From contig NZ_CP150667.1 of the NCBI RefSeq assembly GCF_038024065.1, positions 2,487,501 to 2,551,500 of the forward strand: 64,000 nt of DNA. Reading direction: 5' to 3'. The position numbers were made by a program, and so were the translations under genes. Below the pieces are notes generated by a model that made no database searches, was not told the origin of the DNA, and was given only the letters and a program-made list of their open reading frames with translations. Positions 8,597 through 17,972 of this stretch are shown in pieces (within the stretch, counting starts at the first letter, position 1; the number at the start of each line of letters is the position of its first letter). This DNA comes from Polaribacter sejongensis. Lineage in GTDB: Bacteria; Bacteroidota; Bacteroidia; Flavobacteriales; Flavobacteriaceae.

Positions 8597-10063
8597 TTAT
8601 AAAGATGATTTTAAAATTTTTAATGTTGCTTGTTTTCCAGATTCATCAACAACTTTTAAGAAGTACACTCCATTTGAAAAATTAGAGATATCAATAGCTG
8701 TTTTTTGCAAATCGACTTCTTTAACTAATTCGCCTAAAATATTATAAACTCCAATTTTAGCGAATTTTATATTTTTTTCATTTGAAATATGAATACTATT
8801 ATTAGTAGGGTTAGGGTATACAGATATGATGTCATTCAAATAGGAATGTACATTAGCGGTTGAGCCAAACTTAGTATTGATTAACTCCCAAAGCTCTGGT
8901 CTTGTTCCATCATAATTTAAAGCCCAAATACCAACACCTCCTAAATTATTTTCTATTGCCAAATCGTATTTTTTTGAAATACTTAATTCATTATCTGCCC
9001 ATATTTGATTCCAATTTACACCATCATTCCAAGTATACCAAGGAACCTCAAAATCACTGTTCCAAATCCAACCTCCATAAGCACTTGCATCTACAGAAGT
9101 ATCTTTATATCTGGTTGATTTTACATGAGAAACTGTAGCTGATTCAGAAGTACTTGTTGCAGTTTTCCAATGTTGACCATAATACGGAATTGCCATCACC
9201 AACTTTTCTGGATTGTCTGTAACAGGCACTTTATAAGTTCCTGTTTCTATAGTTCTTTGAACAAATCTTTTCCAAGAAGTATGATGTGTTAAAGGCGCAA
9301 CTGGACCTGCATTGGCAGAAGATCCAGAAGTGTAATCGTATGCCATTATAATTAAATAATCTACACTATCTACTAAATCATCCATAATCCAACCTCCCCA
9401 ATTTACTGCCGGACCATCAAAAGAAACTTCTTTTCCTGGTAATTCTTGATGAATATAAGCAGTTAAAGCAGCCATAAACGTGTTTAACTCAGCACCTCTA
9501 TGCGCACTTGATATTCCTTCAAAATCGATATTAACTCCATCTAAATTATACGTTTCAATTAAATTTTTAACATTGGCGAAAAAAATATTTTTCTTAGCTG
9601 TATTTGTAAACAACTCCCAAGCCACTGCATCTGCACCGTCTGCTCCACCAAAATTTACAACAGTCATTATCACCTTTGTACCTGCTGCATGTGCTGCATT
9701 AATCTCTGTAGTCCAAGGCCAACCTGGAGGTGTAGAAATAGCAGCATCTAATTGTACTCTAAAATCAAAACAAGCCAAATGCGTTAATAAATTATACTGA
9801 ATATTATTGTGAGCGCCACTACTCTGCTCCCAATAAGGTAAAAAACCAAAAACTTTTTTAGACAATGCTTTAACAATTTTGCTTTGCAATGGAATAATTT
9901 CTGAAACAATTTTACCTGAACTTTTTTGATGTTTGGCTGAACCACCAAACTCTTCTGCTTGTAATTCATGAATTCCTTTCTTAATAATTTCTTGTGATAA
10001 AAGGCTATTACAAGAGAAAAAGACAAACAAGGAAAATACTGTGAAATGTAATAATTGTTTCAT
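8597..10063 (-). CDS. Secreted GH18 glycosidase with T9SS sorting domain
   Basis: GH18 enzymes cut beta-1,4 bonds next to GlcNAc in chitin or, in some members such as SleL, in peptidoglycan. Residues 70-395 form the barrel. The catalytic motif is D-G-V-N-I-D-F-E at 175-182, with Glu182 as the acid; it differs from the usual DGxDxDWE by Asn and Phe but keeps the essential acids. MAYDYTSG further on fits substrate-binding strand 6. Residues about 408-488 (VYPNPTNNSIHI, NFSNGVYFLKV) are a T9SS type A domain. The signal peptide is at the N-terminus. Given its place in a MurNAc locus I favour an endo-N-acetylglucosaminidase on peptidoglycan; chitinase is the alternative. Confidence 0.85.
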   Translation of the reverse strand: MKQLLHFTVFSLFVFFSCNSLLSQEIIKKGIHELQAEEFGGSAKHQKSSGKIVSEIIPLQSKIVKALSKKVFGFLPYWEQSSGAHNNIQYNLLTHLACFDFRVQLDAAISTPPGWPWTTEINAAHAAGTKVIMTVVNFGGADGADAVAWELFTNTAKKNIFFANVKNLIETYNLDGVNIDFEGISSAHRGAELNTFMAALTAYIHQELPGKEVSFDGPAVNWGGWIMDDLVDSVDYLIIMAYDYTSGSSANAGPVAPLTHHTSWKRFVQRTIETGTYKVPVTDNPEKLVMAIPYYGQHWKTATSTSESATVSHVKSTRYKDTSVDASAYGGWIWNSDFEVPWYTWNDGVNWNQIWADNELSISKKYDLAIENNLGGVGIWALNYDGTRPELWELINTKFGSTANVHSYLNDIISVYPNPTNNSIHISNEKNIKFAKIGVYNILGELVKEVDLQKTAIDISNFSNGVYFLKVVDESGKQATLKILKSSL

Positions 10064-10117
10064 AATTCTTGGTTTTAAGTTTTAGTTTTTTACAATACGA
10101 ATCTGTTTAAGTTATTT

Positions 10118-11809
10118 TTATTCTAAAATTTCAATTCCAGTACCTGCTATAAAATTTTCATTTAGCGATGCTGATAATTTTCCTTTTGTATCCTTATTCC
10201 CGATAATAATTTCTGCGGATACCTTTTGAGCTATATCTGTATTTTCATAAGAAATAACAGCTGCTTCTATATTTTCGAAGTCTAAATTTTCTAGACTGTA
10301 TTGACTTGCAAATACATCTAAAACAACCTTGTTACTTTTTGCTATTTCTTCTATTTTTAATTTATCTTCATCAGATATTTTTTTAGTCAATCGGCTATTC
10401 AATCGATGGTAACCAAGAATTACTTTATCATACGTTTTAAGCTTTATTAGCAATTCAGGTAGTTTTAAATCAGAAAAACCATCTACTTCAAAATGTGATT
10501 TTAAAGCGTTTAAAAAAGCAGCAGAATCTCCATCACCCAAACCTACAAATGCTATTTTTTCATTAGCATCCTTTTTAAGAGGAAGTATATTGTCATTCTT
10601 TAAAGCAGTAATAGCATCTATAAAAACAGCTTCATTTAAAACATCATTTGTTTCATCATTTAAATCGCTGATAAGATTTTCTATTTCAATTGGTTTAAAA
10701 TTATTTAAATCAACATCAAACTTAGATGCTAAAATCTTCTTTACAGAATGTGCCAATCTTTCTTCAGTTACCTCCTTATTATCATACGCTTCTACAATTT
10801 TAGAAATTCCTTTAGAAACATCTTCTCCCATTAATAAAACATCATTCCCTGCTTTAAATGCCGCTAAATCTACATCACCAGGTTCTTTAAAAGTAGACAC
10901 GCCTTTCATCTCTAATGCATCTGTAAATATTAACCCTTTAAATTGTAGTCTTCCCTTTAAAATATTGGTTACAATTTCGTGAGACAAAGAAGAAGGCAAA
11001 CCGTCGTTTTTTTCTAAACTTGGTACATTTAAGTGACCAACCATAACACCAGCCATATTGTTTTTAAATAATTTTTTATACGGATACATTTCTACCGAAT
11101 CTATTCGTTCTTTAGAAAGCGTAACAGTTGGTAGCGTTTTATGAGAATCTTTATCGGTATCTCCATGTCCTGGAAAATGTTTTGCACACGCCAATACATT
11201 CTGACTCTGCATACCTTCTGTATAAGCCAATGCTTTCTCTGTTACATTATACTTATCTTCAGAAAAAGAACGCACACCAATTATTGGGTTTTTAGAATTT
11301 GTATTGATATCTACCACAGGAGCAAAATTTATATGAACGCCTAAACGACTACAATGTTCGCCTATTTTCTCACCAACTTTCATTACCAAATCATTGTCTT
11401 GTACAGCACCCAACGTCATGTTATACGGAAACCTTGCTGTGCTATCTAAACGCATATTTAAACCCCATTCTGCATCCATTGCAATTAACAAAGGCACTTT
11501 AGAAGTAGCTTGATATAAATTTGTTTGCTTTGCCTGCCTTACTGGTCCTCCCTGAAAAAACACCAACCCTCCAATACCGTGTTCTTTAATTATTTTATTT
11601 AGATCATCTGTATGCTGTTGGTCTTTGTTAGAATAAGCTGCAATCATAAATAATTGCCCAACTCTTTCTTTTAAAGTCATTGTATTATAAATGCTATCTA
11701 CCCATTTTGTTCGTTCTGTATTTTCTGATGATTTGTTTACCGTTTGTTTTTTATCGCAACTTAAAACAACGAATAATAAGACTAAGAGTGTAGGAATTAA
11801 TTTTTTCAT
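10118..11809 (-). CDS. GH3 lipoprotein, NagZ-like beta-N-acetylglucosaminidase
   Basis: NagZ enzymes remove GlcNAc from GlcNAc-MurNAc disaccharides and muropeptides. The 563-residue protein has a lipobox (VVLSC, Cys18), the NagZ hallmark K-H-F-P-G-H-G with the D-S-H dyad (residues 210-223, His223 as acid/base) and the nucleophile region IFTDALEMKG (Asp297). A second alpha/beta domain follows. Unlike E. coli NagZ, which is cytoplasmic, this form is lipid-anchored and would act in the periplasm or at the surface before import. It lies in the operon between the NagX-like gene and GH18. Confidence 0.88.
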   Translation of the reverse strand: MKKLIPTLLVLLFVVLSCDKKQTVNKSSENTERTKWVDSIYNTMTLKERVGQLFMIAAYSNKDQQHTDDLNKIIKEHGIGGLVFFQGGPVRQAKQTNLYQATSKVPLLIAMDAEWGLNMRLDSTARFPYNMTLGAVQDNDLVMKVGEKIGEHCSRLGVHINFAPVVDINTNSKNPIIGVRSFSEDKYNVTEKALAYTEGMQSQNVLACAKHFPGHGDTDKDSHKTLPTVTLSKERIDSVEMYPYKKLFKNNMAGVMVGHLNVPSLEKNDGLPSSLSHEIVTNILKGRLQFKGLIFTDALEMKGVSTFKEPGDVDLAAFKAGNDVLLMGEDVSKGISKIVEAYDNKEVTEERLAHSVKKILASKFDVDLNNFKPIEIENLISDLNDETNDVLNEAVFIDAITALKNDNILPLKKDANEKIAFVGLGDGDSAAFLNALKSHFEVDGFSDLKLPELLIKLKTYDKVILGYHRLNSRLTKKISDEDKLKIEEIAKSNKVVLDVFASQYSLENLDFENIEAAVISYENTDIAQKVSAEIIIGNKDTKGKLSASLNENFIAGTGIEILE

Positions 11810-11818
11810 TTTTAGTAA

Positions 11819-12925
11819 TTAAATTTTTATAAATATTTTATTTCTGTGTAATAGGTACACTAAACACCAGAAAAAGACAATATGAGCAACTGCAAAAAGA
11901 AGTGATCCATTCATATTTCCGGCAATTGGAAAAAAAACATCTTGATACAAATATTGTTTTACTGATACTATTTCACCTTGTAAATTGGTGATTTTTATTA
12001 AATAAATAATCGTTTTTGCATACAAACCAGAAAACACAAAAATGAATAAAGGATTTGTACCAAAATGGATAAATGGTTTAGACCACGTTGTATATTTTTT
12101 TTCGTCGATAATCCATATTAAAAATGCCAAAAATAGCATTGCCCATCCTGCGGAAAAGCAAACGAAAGTACTTGACCAAAGCGATTTATTAATAGGAAAT
12201 ACAAAACCCCAAATGTAACCGAGCACAACAAGCCCAATTCCGAAGTTTAAAAGAGTTTTTATTTTAGTACTATTATCAGATCGTTTGCTTAAAAAATCAC
12301 CAGTTAGACTTCCAATAAGTACTGTTGCAATTGATGGTAACGTAGATAGTAATCCTTCCGGATCAAATGAGAAACCAAGTCCTTTCCAGATATGCTCTGG
12401 TCCAAATAAATACAAATCTATTTTACCTACTAAATTGGTTTGTGGACCATAAGGATTTTCAGGCATGAAGAAATATAAAATAGCCCAATAGCCAACTAAA
12501 ATTAATATGGTTATATAGATTAGATTTCTTTTATTGAAGAACAAACAAAGAGTAGCACCAATACCATAGGCAATTGCTATTCTTTGTAATACCCCAAAAT
12601 ACCGAACCGTTTCAAAATTAAATTTTGGGAATAAATTTAAAAACAATCCGATTACAAAAATTATTAAAGTTCTTTTAACAATCTTTTTGAGTGCCCTTTT
12701 ATACTCATTTTCTCTAAAGTTTTTAAAAGCATAATGTATGGACACCCCCACAATAAATAAAAAGAAAGGAAAAACAGCATCCGTTGGTGTAAAACCATGC
12801 CATTTTGCATGTAACAATGGCCAATAAACATAAGACCAACTCCCTGGTGTATTCACCAAAATCATGGAAGCAATTGTAATACCTCTCAGAACATCTAATG
12901 CTATTAATCTTTCTTTTAATGCCAT
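11819..12925 (-). CDS. NagX/HGSNAT-like membrane protein (DUF5009 type)
   Basis: This 368-residue protein has about ten hydrophobic segments and the family start LDVLRGITIASMILVN, then HAKWHGFTPTDAVFPFFLF. It belongs to the DUF1624/DUF5009 group related to lysosomal heparan-alpha-glucosaminide N-acetyltransferase, called NagX in bacterial GlcNAc gene clusters. It may carry acetyl groups across the membrane or take part in amino-sugar uptake; the biochemical role in bacteria is not settled. It sits 14 bp after murQ and 9 bp before the GH3 gene, so it is part of the muramic acid operon. Confidence 0.8.
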   Translation of the reverse strand: MALKERLIALDVLRGITIASMILVNTPGSWSYVYWPLLHAKWHGFTPTDAVFPFFLFIVGVSIHYAFKNFRENEYKRALKKIVKRTLIIFVIGLFLNLFPKFNFETVRYFGVLQRIAIAYGIGATLCLFFNKRNLIYITILILVGYWAILYFFMPENPYGPQTNLVGKIDLYLFGPEHIWKGLGFSFDPEGLLSTLPSIATVLIGSLTGDFLSKRSDNSTKIKTLLNFGIGLVVLGYIWGFVFPINKSLWSSTFVCFSAGWAMLFLAFLIWIIDEKKYTTWSKPFIHFGTNPLFIFVFSGLYAKTIIYLIKITNLQGEIVSVKQYLYQDVFFPIAGNMNGSLLFAVAHIVFFWCLVYLLHRNKIFIKI

Positions 12926-12939
12926 TTTTATAGAAAATA

Positions 12940-13761
12940 TTATTTTACCGCTTCTTTATAAGCTTCTATAGATTTCCGAACACTTTTATGTTGTTTCAAC
13001 AACTCACTTGCTAATTCTGTATCAATATTTAGTTCATCCATCACCATTTTTACACCTCTAGAAACTAGCTTTTTATTAGAAAGCTGCATGTCTACCATTT
13101 TGTTTCCTTTTACTCTACCTAGTTTTATCATAACCGTAGTAGAAATCATGTTTAAAGCCAATTTCTGAGCAGTTCCTGCTTTCATTCTTGTACTTCCTGT
13201 TACAAATTCTGGTCCTACTACTAATTCTATAGGGAAATCTGCTTCTAATGCAACAGGAGAACCTTCATTACACGTAATACAACCCGTAACTATGTTCTGC
13301 TCTTTTGCTTTTTGCATACCTCCTATTACGTAAGGTGTAGTACCAGAAGCTGCAATTCCTATTAAAACATCTTTATCTGAAATGTCATGTTCTTTTAAAG
13401 TTTCCCAAGCTAATTCTGTATCGTCTTCGGCATTTTCTACTGCTTTTCTAAGTGCAATATCTCCACCAGCAATAATTCCGATTACCCAATTATCAGAAAC
13501 GCCATAGGTTGGCGGACATTCAGAAGCATCTAACACTCCCAACCTTCCGCTTGTTCCTGCTCCAATATAAAACAGACGTCCTCCATTACTCATTTTTTCA
13601 TGAATTACATCTACAAGTTTATGTATGGATGGAATTGCCTTTTCAATTGCTAAAGGAACCAATTTATCCTCCGTATTCATATTTGTGAGTAACTCTGTGG
13701 TACTCATCTGCTCTAAGTTATTGTAATCTGATGCTTGTTCTGTAGTTAATTTATTCGTCAT
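12940..13761 (-). CDS. murQ: N-acetylmuramic acid 6-phosphate etherase MurQ
   Basis: MurQ splits MurNAc-6-phosphate into GlcNAc-6-phosphate and D-lactate in the cytoplasm. The SIS domain signature IGAGTSGRLGVLDASECPPTYG is split over residues 66-87, with the catalytic-type Glu81, and GSTRMKAGTAQKLALN follows. At 273 residues it is somewhat shorter than the ~300 of E. coli MurQ but lacks no visible motif. Its start overlaps the transporter gene by 11 bp, a sign of translational coupling. This is the gene that points the whole cluster to MurNAc. The kinase that should make its substrate is not nearby. Confidence 0.95.
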   Translation of the reverse strand: MTNKLTTEQASDYNNLEQMSTTELLTNMNTEDKLVPLAIEKAIPSIHKLVDVIHEKMSNGGRLFYIGAGTSGRLGVLDASECPPTYGVSDNWVIGIIAGGDIALRKAVENAEDDTELAWETLKEHDISDKDVLIGIAASGTTPYVIGGMQKAKEQNIVTGCITCNEGSPVALEADFPIELVVGPEFVTGSTRMKAGTAQKLALNMISTTVMIKLGRVKGNKMVDMQLSNKKLVSRGVKMVMDELNIDTELASELLKQHKSVRKSIEAYKEAVK

Positions 13762-15208
13762 TTTTGTTTCGTATAAGGATTAAACATAGTATAGTAAGGC
13801 ATGCATTTAATAAAATGTTCATAAAACCTAAATCAAATGAAAACTTAACTTTAACTATGTAATTTATGTAATAAGTAAGTAATGGCATTAAAACACAGAC
13901 ATAAGGTACCGCTGTATCTTTTATTTTTATTTTAGTAAAAATACCCAACAGGTAAAGCCCTAATAAAGGACCATACGTATAGCCTGCCACTTTAAAAATT
14001 GTTGTAATTACGTCTCCTTTACTTCCTGAAAACAACATTATAATAATGAAGATTACAATAGAGAAAGCTAGTAAAACATAATTTTTAAGACGTTTTTTTT
14101 CTTTTGAATTTTTATGAGTAATATCTAAAAAGTCATGTGTAAAAGATGTAGTTAACGCCGTTAATGACGAATCTACACTAGAAAATGAAGCAGCCGTAAT
14201 TCCTAAAATAAAACTGATTGCTGCTACTGTACCAAAACTCCCCAAAGAAAGCATTGGAAATAAGTTATCTGTATGAATAAATTGACCGTTTTCTGTTTCT
14301 AATTGAATTCCGAATTTTTCTGCATATAAATATAACATCACTCCTAAACCTAAAAATAAAAATTGTGCTAAGGCCAAGAATAAACTAAAGGTAAGAATGT
14401 TACGCTGCGCTTCCTTTTTACTTTTACAGGTTAATGTTTTTTGCATCATGTTTTGATCTAAACCAACCATGGCAACTGCAATTAAAATTCCTGAAATAAA
14501 CTGTTTAAAGAAATTGCTACCAGAATTAAAATCCCAATTAAAAACCTTAAAATATTTATGATTTGTCACAGATGTAATGGTTTCCGAAAAACTTAAATTT
14601 AAAGAATCTTTAATGATATATATAGATACAACTGCTGCCAATAATAGAAAAAATGTTTGCAACGTATCTGTCCAAACAATTGTTTTAATACCAGATTTGT
14701 TTGTGTACATCCATATTAAAATCAATATGATAATTACCGTTAAGAAAAACGGAATATTCAACGCATCAAAAACAGCATATTGTAAAATTTTTGCGGCTAA
14801 CAATAATCTTAAAGCAGCTCCAAACGATTGAGATATCAGAAAAAATAAGGAACCTGTTTTATAGGTTTTAGGACCAAATCTTGTTTCTAAATAACTATAA
14901 ATAGAAACGAGTTGTAAATTGTAATAAATAGGAATTAACACATAGGTGATAAAAATATATCCTACTACATTACCAAAAACAAATTGTAAATAATAGAAAT
15001 AATTATTACTTACCATTCCTGGAATAGAAACAAATGTAACACCAGACATTACGGCTCCAATCATTCCAAAAGCAACTACTTGCCATGGAGATTTTCTATC
15101 TCCGGTGTAAAAAGAATCATCACTTGTATTTTTTGAAGCAAAGTGAGATATTAACATTAATACTCCAAAATAAGAGATAATGATTAATAAAATTATGGTT
15201 GAATTCAT
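13751..15208 (-). CDS. Sodium:solute symporter, MurT-like (probable MurNAc importer)
   Basis: This is an inner-membrane protein of the SSS family: 485 residues, about 13 hydrophobic segments, start MNSTIILLIIISYFGVLMLISHFASKN split by polar turns, and the family stretch GITAASFSSVDSSLTALTT. In Tannerella forsythia an SSS-family protein (MurT) encoded with murK and murQ imports MurNAc without phosphorylating it. The 11-bp overlap with murQ supports the same job here. The family is firm; the substrate is inferred from the neighbours. Confidence 0.85.
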   Translation of the reverse strand: MNSTIILLIIISYFGVLMLISHFASKNTSDDSFYTGDRKSPWQVVAFGMIGAVMSGVTFVSIPGMVSNNYFYYLQFVFGNVVGYIFITYVLIPIYYNLQLVSIYSYLETRFGPKTYKTGSLFFLISQSFGAALRLLLAAKILQYAVFDALNIPFFLTVIIILILIWMYTNKSGIKTIVWTDTLQTFFLLLAAVVSIYIIKDSLNLSFSETITSVTNHKYFKVFNWDFNSGSNFFKQFISGILIAVAMVGLDQNMMQKTLTCKSKKEAQRNILTFSLFLALAQFLFLGLGVMLYLYAEKFGIQLETENGQFIHTDNLFPMLSLGSFGTVAAISFILGITAASFSSVDSSLTALTTSFTHDFLDITHKNSKEKKRLKNYVLLAFSIVIFIIIMLFSGSKGDVITTIFKVAGYTYGPLLGLYLLGIFTKIKIKDTAVPYVCVLMPLLTYYINYIVKVKFSFDLGFMNILLNACLTILCLILIRNKNDE

Positions 15209-15259
15209 GTACTTTATTGTTTAACGTTTTAAAATCTAAATCAGTCGATTAAAATATTT

Positions 15260-17269
15260 TTACTTTTTAATAATTCTAAAAACGGCTGTTTTATCTTCAT
15301 TACTCACCACTTTTAATAAATAGATTCCTTTGGATAATTCAGAAATATTAATTTTATTCAAATCAGTTGTACTTTCTTTTAGTAAACGCCCATTTAAATT
15401 ATAGATATAAAGCTTATTAATAACCAAGTTGATGTTTGCCTTTATATTTATGATGTCTGATGTAGGGTTTGGAAAAACACTTAATTGATTTTTAAATTGA
15501 TAATCTACATTCGCCAAAGCAGCATCTACCGTAATCTGAATACAATTGGTATTATTAACCTCATCACTTTCGGTTAATTTACCTTCATTATCAGCAGAAA
15601 ATAGGATAAAATAAGTTCCAGCAGCTGTAATACTAGGAATGGTAAGAGTTTCACTCTCGTTTTGAGAAGTACTATCACTACCAAGATTAGAACTACTCTC
15701 TCCAAGTAAAATATCATTTTCACTCAAATCACAATCCGTAGATAAATAATAACCAAGATTAAAACTAGGTAAATTAGCAGCTAATTGAGATCCTGAATAA
15801 CTTTGCGTAGCAGTAACATTAATATTATTTCCTGCATTTACAACCAATGGACTCACAACTGTATTTATCACCTTTATATCTTCAGGTTCTACAGAACTAT
15901 TTATTGTAATTTGTATGCAACTTGCATTATTAGTCTCATCTCTTTCTGTTAATTTATCTTCATTATCCGCGGAAAATAGAATAAAATAAGTTCCAGCAGT
16001 TGTATTGTTTGGTATGGTAAGAGTTTCACTCTCATTTTGAGTTGTATTATCACTACCTAAATTAGCACTACTCTCTCCAAGTAAAATATCATCTGAACTC
16101 AAATTACAATCAGTAGACAAATAATAACCTAAATGAATATTAGGTAAGTCTACAGCTAATTGAGACCCTGAATAACTTTGTGTCGCTGAAACCTCAATAT
16201 TTTCACCTGCGTTTACTGTTGTTAAATTTACAAGTCCATTAGAAATTATAATATCTTCAGTAATTACTGCTTCTGAATATGTTGCTACAATATCATACGC
16301 ACCTCCACTACCATCATCTGCATCTACAACTAAATAATACGTTTGTCCTGCAATACCATTTTCAAAAGTTGCTGAAGACGAACTTACAGCTCCTAAACAA
16401 TCTGAAGGATCGCAGCTTCCTAAAATATAAACATCTAAATCTCCTGAAAAATTAGATAAACTTACTGTTATTGTTCCGTCTGCTGTAGGAGTTATTTTAT
16501 GAACTCTCTCCGGACCTGTTTCTGTCCAAGAGTTGCACCCGAAAGTAGAAACTTTTGAACCTGCCGTAGAGCTACTTCCAGAATAGGTAACACCATTACT
16601 TAGTTCTATTGCACTTGAGCAATCTAAACCTGGCGCTGGAGTGGTATCTGTATAACATGAAAACGCACTTATAGAAGTTCTAATACTTGGTAACAAATCA
16701 TAAAGATCTGTACCAGGACAAGCAGTTGCTCCACCATCTTTATGACCTGAAACATTGTTTAAGCTAAGTCCCGATGACGCATGATAACTAGCACCTGTTA
16801 CATCTATATTTTTATCTGTTGCCTCCCAAGATATTATATTCTTTAAAGAAGTTAAGGCTTTTGCAGAAGGAGATTCTAAAGTAAAATCACCAATCATACA
16901 AACACCCATTGTACCCGCATTATGTCCGCTAAAATGTGCTCCTGCAACACCATTTCCTCTTCCTTCATAAATAACACCATTTCTATCAATTAACCAATTG
17001 TATCCAAGATCAGACCATCCGTTGGTGTTTACATGTAAATCCCAATAATACCTGATTTTTTCCGCGTAATTAGTATTCGCTGGAAAAACAATTCCATCTC
17101 CTGTATGATGTACTATAATATGAGTAGGTGTTGTGTAACTTGGACTTGTTTGAGCAGGACGCGTACCATTTGTATCCCAACAAGCTCTTCCACAAAAGTC
17201 GGGTTGCGTACAATCTGCAAAACAAAAATACGATGACATCAAAACCAATAAGAATACTATTTTTTTCAT
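15260..17269 (-). CDS. Secreted PGRP-type N-acetylmuramoyl-L-alanine amidase with PPC, two CARDB repeats and T9SS domain
   Basis: The enzyme should strip stem peptides from peptidoglycan. After a signal peptide (to about residue 18) comes an Amidase_2/PGRP domain (about 20-205) with IIVHHTG, the NWLIDRNGVIYEGRG strand and GHKDGGATACPG. His and Cys eight residues apart in the last motif match the zinc ligands of T7 lysozyme-type amidases. Next are a pre-peptidase C-terminal-like beta domain (about 215-330), two closely similar CARDB-like repeats of 125 residues, and a C-terminal T9SS sorting domain (VFPNPTSDIINI, ELSKGIYLLKV). It follows the small lipoprotein gene by only 8 bp. Its product, glycan without peptides, is the known substrate type of the DigH-like protein encoded divergently. 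Confidence 0.9.
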   Translation of the reverse strand: MKKIVFLLVLMSSYFCFADCTQPDFCGRACWDTNGTRPAQTSPSYTTPTHIIVHHTGDGIVFPANTNYAEKIRYYWDLHVNTNGWSDLGYNWLIDRNGVIYEGRGNGVAGAHFSGHNAGTMGVCMIGDFTLESPSAKALTSLKNIISWEATDKNIDVTGASYHASSGLSLNNVSGHKDGGATACPGTDLYDLLPSIRTSISAFSCYTDTTPAPGLDCSSAIELSNGVTYSGSSSTAGSKVSTFGCNSWTETGPERVHKITPTADGTITVSLSNFSGDLDVYILGSCDPSDCLGAVSSSSATFENGIAGQTYYLVVDADDGSGGAYDIVATYSEAVITEDIIISNGLVNLTTVNAGENIEVSATQSYSGSQLAVDLPNIHLGYYLSTDCNLSSDDILLGESSANLGSDNTTQNESETLTIPNNTTAGTYFILFSADNEDKLTERDETNNASCIQITINSSVEPEDIKVINTVVSPLVVNAGNNINVTATQSYSGSQLAANLPSFNLGYYLSTDCDLSENDILLGESSSNLGSDSTSQNESETLTIPSITAAGTYFILFSADNEGKLTESDEVNNTNCIQITVDAALANVDYQFKNQLSVFPNPTSDIINIKANINLVINKLYIYNLNGRLLKESTTDLNKINISELSKGIYLLKVVSNEDKTAVFRIIKK
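15530..16260 (-). repeat. 375-bp in-gene tandem duplication (CARDB domains)
   Basis: Two DNA copies about 375 bp apart share long near-identical stretches, for example the matching blocks beginning at 15597 and 15972. They encode repeats sharing TQSYSGSQLA, LGYYLSTDC, DILLGESS and AGTYFILFSADNE. The high nucleotide identity suggests a recent duplication or gene conversion inside the amidase gene. Boundaries are approximate. Confidence 0.8.
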
Positions 17270-17277
17270 AAAGAGGA

Positions 17278-17781
17278 TTATTTTTCAAATGTGTATATTC
17301 TAAATATCACTTCACTTTTTGTTATTTTACTTGATTTAAATTGGACTTTTTGTACCGAATTTTTTAAATTTTGTGGCGAAAAGACTTTGCGATTTGGATT
17401 TTCGACATGCTCATTTTCCTTCAATTCTACCCAATCAGACCAAGCGTCATTTTCTAGCGTTTTATAAAAAACGGTGTAATCATCATTATATTTAGAATAC
17501 GCTGAAAGCATAGCTCCTGATGTTGTTGATAAATCAACCTCTACAGGTTTTCCTATTATATTCTTTTGATCATCTTCCTTTGAAAAAGTTTGATCAATAA
17601 CAAAAACATTATCTTCTTTGACAATGGAAACTTCATTGTTGTTTGGTGTAGTTGGTGTAGTAACCTTCGGCTTAACCTCCACGTTACTCTCCTCCACTTT
17701 TTTCTTAGAATTATCTTTACAATTACTTACTAAAAGTAAAAGGATAATAAAGTAAGGTATTATTGATTTATGATTTTTCAT
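17278..17781 (-). CDS. Small lipoprotein preceding the amidase, function unknown
   Basis: This 167-residue protein has a lipoprotein signal (LLLLVSNC, Cys21), a charged Pro/Thr linker (VKPKVTTPTTPNN) and a ~100-residue beta-rich domain with AWSDWVELKENEHVENPNR and KVQFKSSKI. I do not recognise a named family. The W-x-x-W-x-x-L pattern recalls the beta domain often found in front of the amidase domain in flavobacterial PGRPs, so it could be that domain encoded as a separate, lipid-anchored subunit. It ends 8 bp before the amidase gene and is certainly in its operon. Confidence 0.7.
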   Translation of the reverse strand: MKNHKSIIPYFIILLLLVSNCKDNSKKKVEESNVEVKPKVTTPTTPNNNEVSIVKEDNVFVIDQTFSKEDDQKNIIGKPVEVDLSTTSGAMLSAYSKYNDDYTVFYKTLENDAWSDWVELKENEHVENPNRKVFSPQNLKNSVQKVQFKSSKITKSEVIFRIYTFEK

Positions 17782-17872
17782 ATGTATACAGTCTTAATTC
17801 TTACCCTCTTAAATAGTTATATATTAAAAATTAGTCCTCCTATATTTGACTTCAAATTACATTCTTTAAAAT

Positions 17873-17910
17873 AAGGAGTGAGAATCGACTTTCATACCAT
17901 CTCACCCCTT
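17873..17910 (-). terminator. Stem-loop between susD and the enzyme genes
   Basis: AAGGAGTGAGA (17873-17883) and TCTCACCCCTT (17900-17910) pair with one mismatch around a 16-base loop. On the minus strand it is followed by ATTTTAAAG. It lies in the 191-bp gap after SusC/SusD and could end most transcription there, giving more SusCD than enzymes. Such partial terminators are common after susCD pairs. Confidence 0.6.
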
Positions 17911-17972
17911 ACTAGTTCAAAAAAATAAAAAAAACAAACATTAAATTAATTATTGGGGGACTCGCTTTATAA

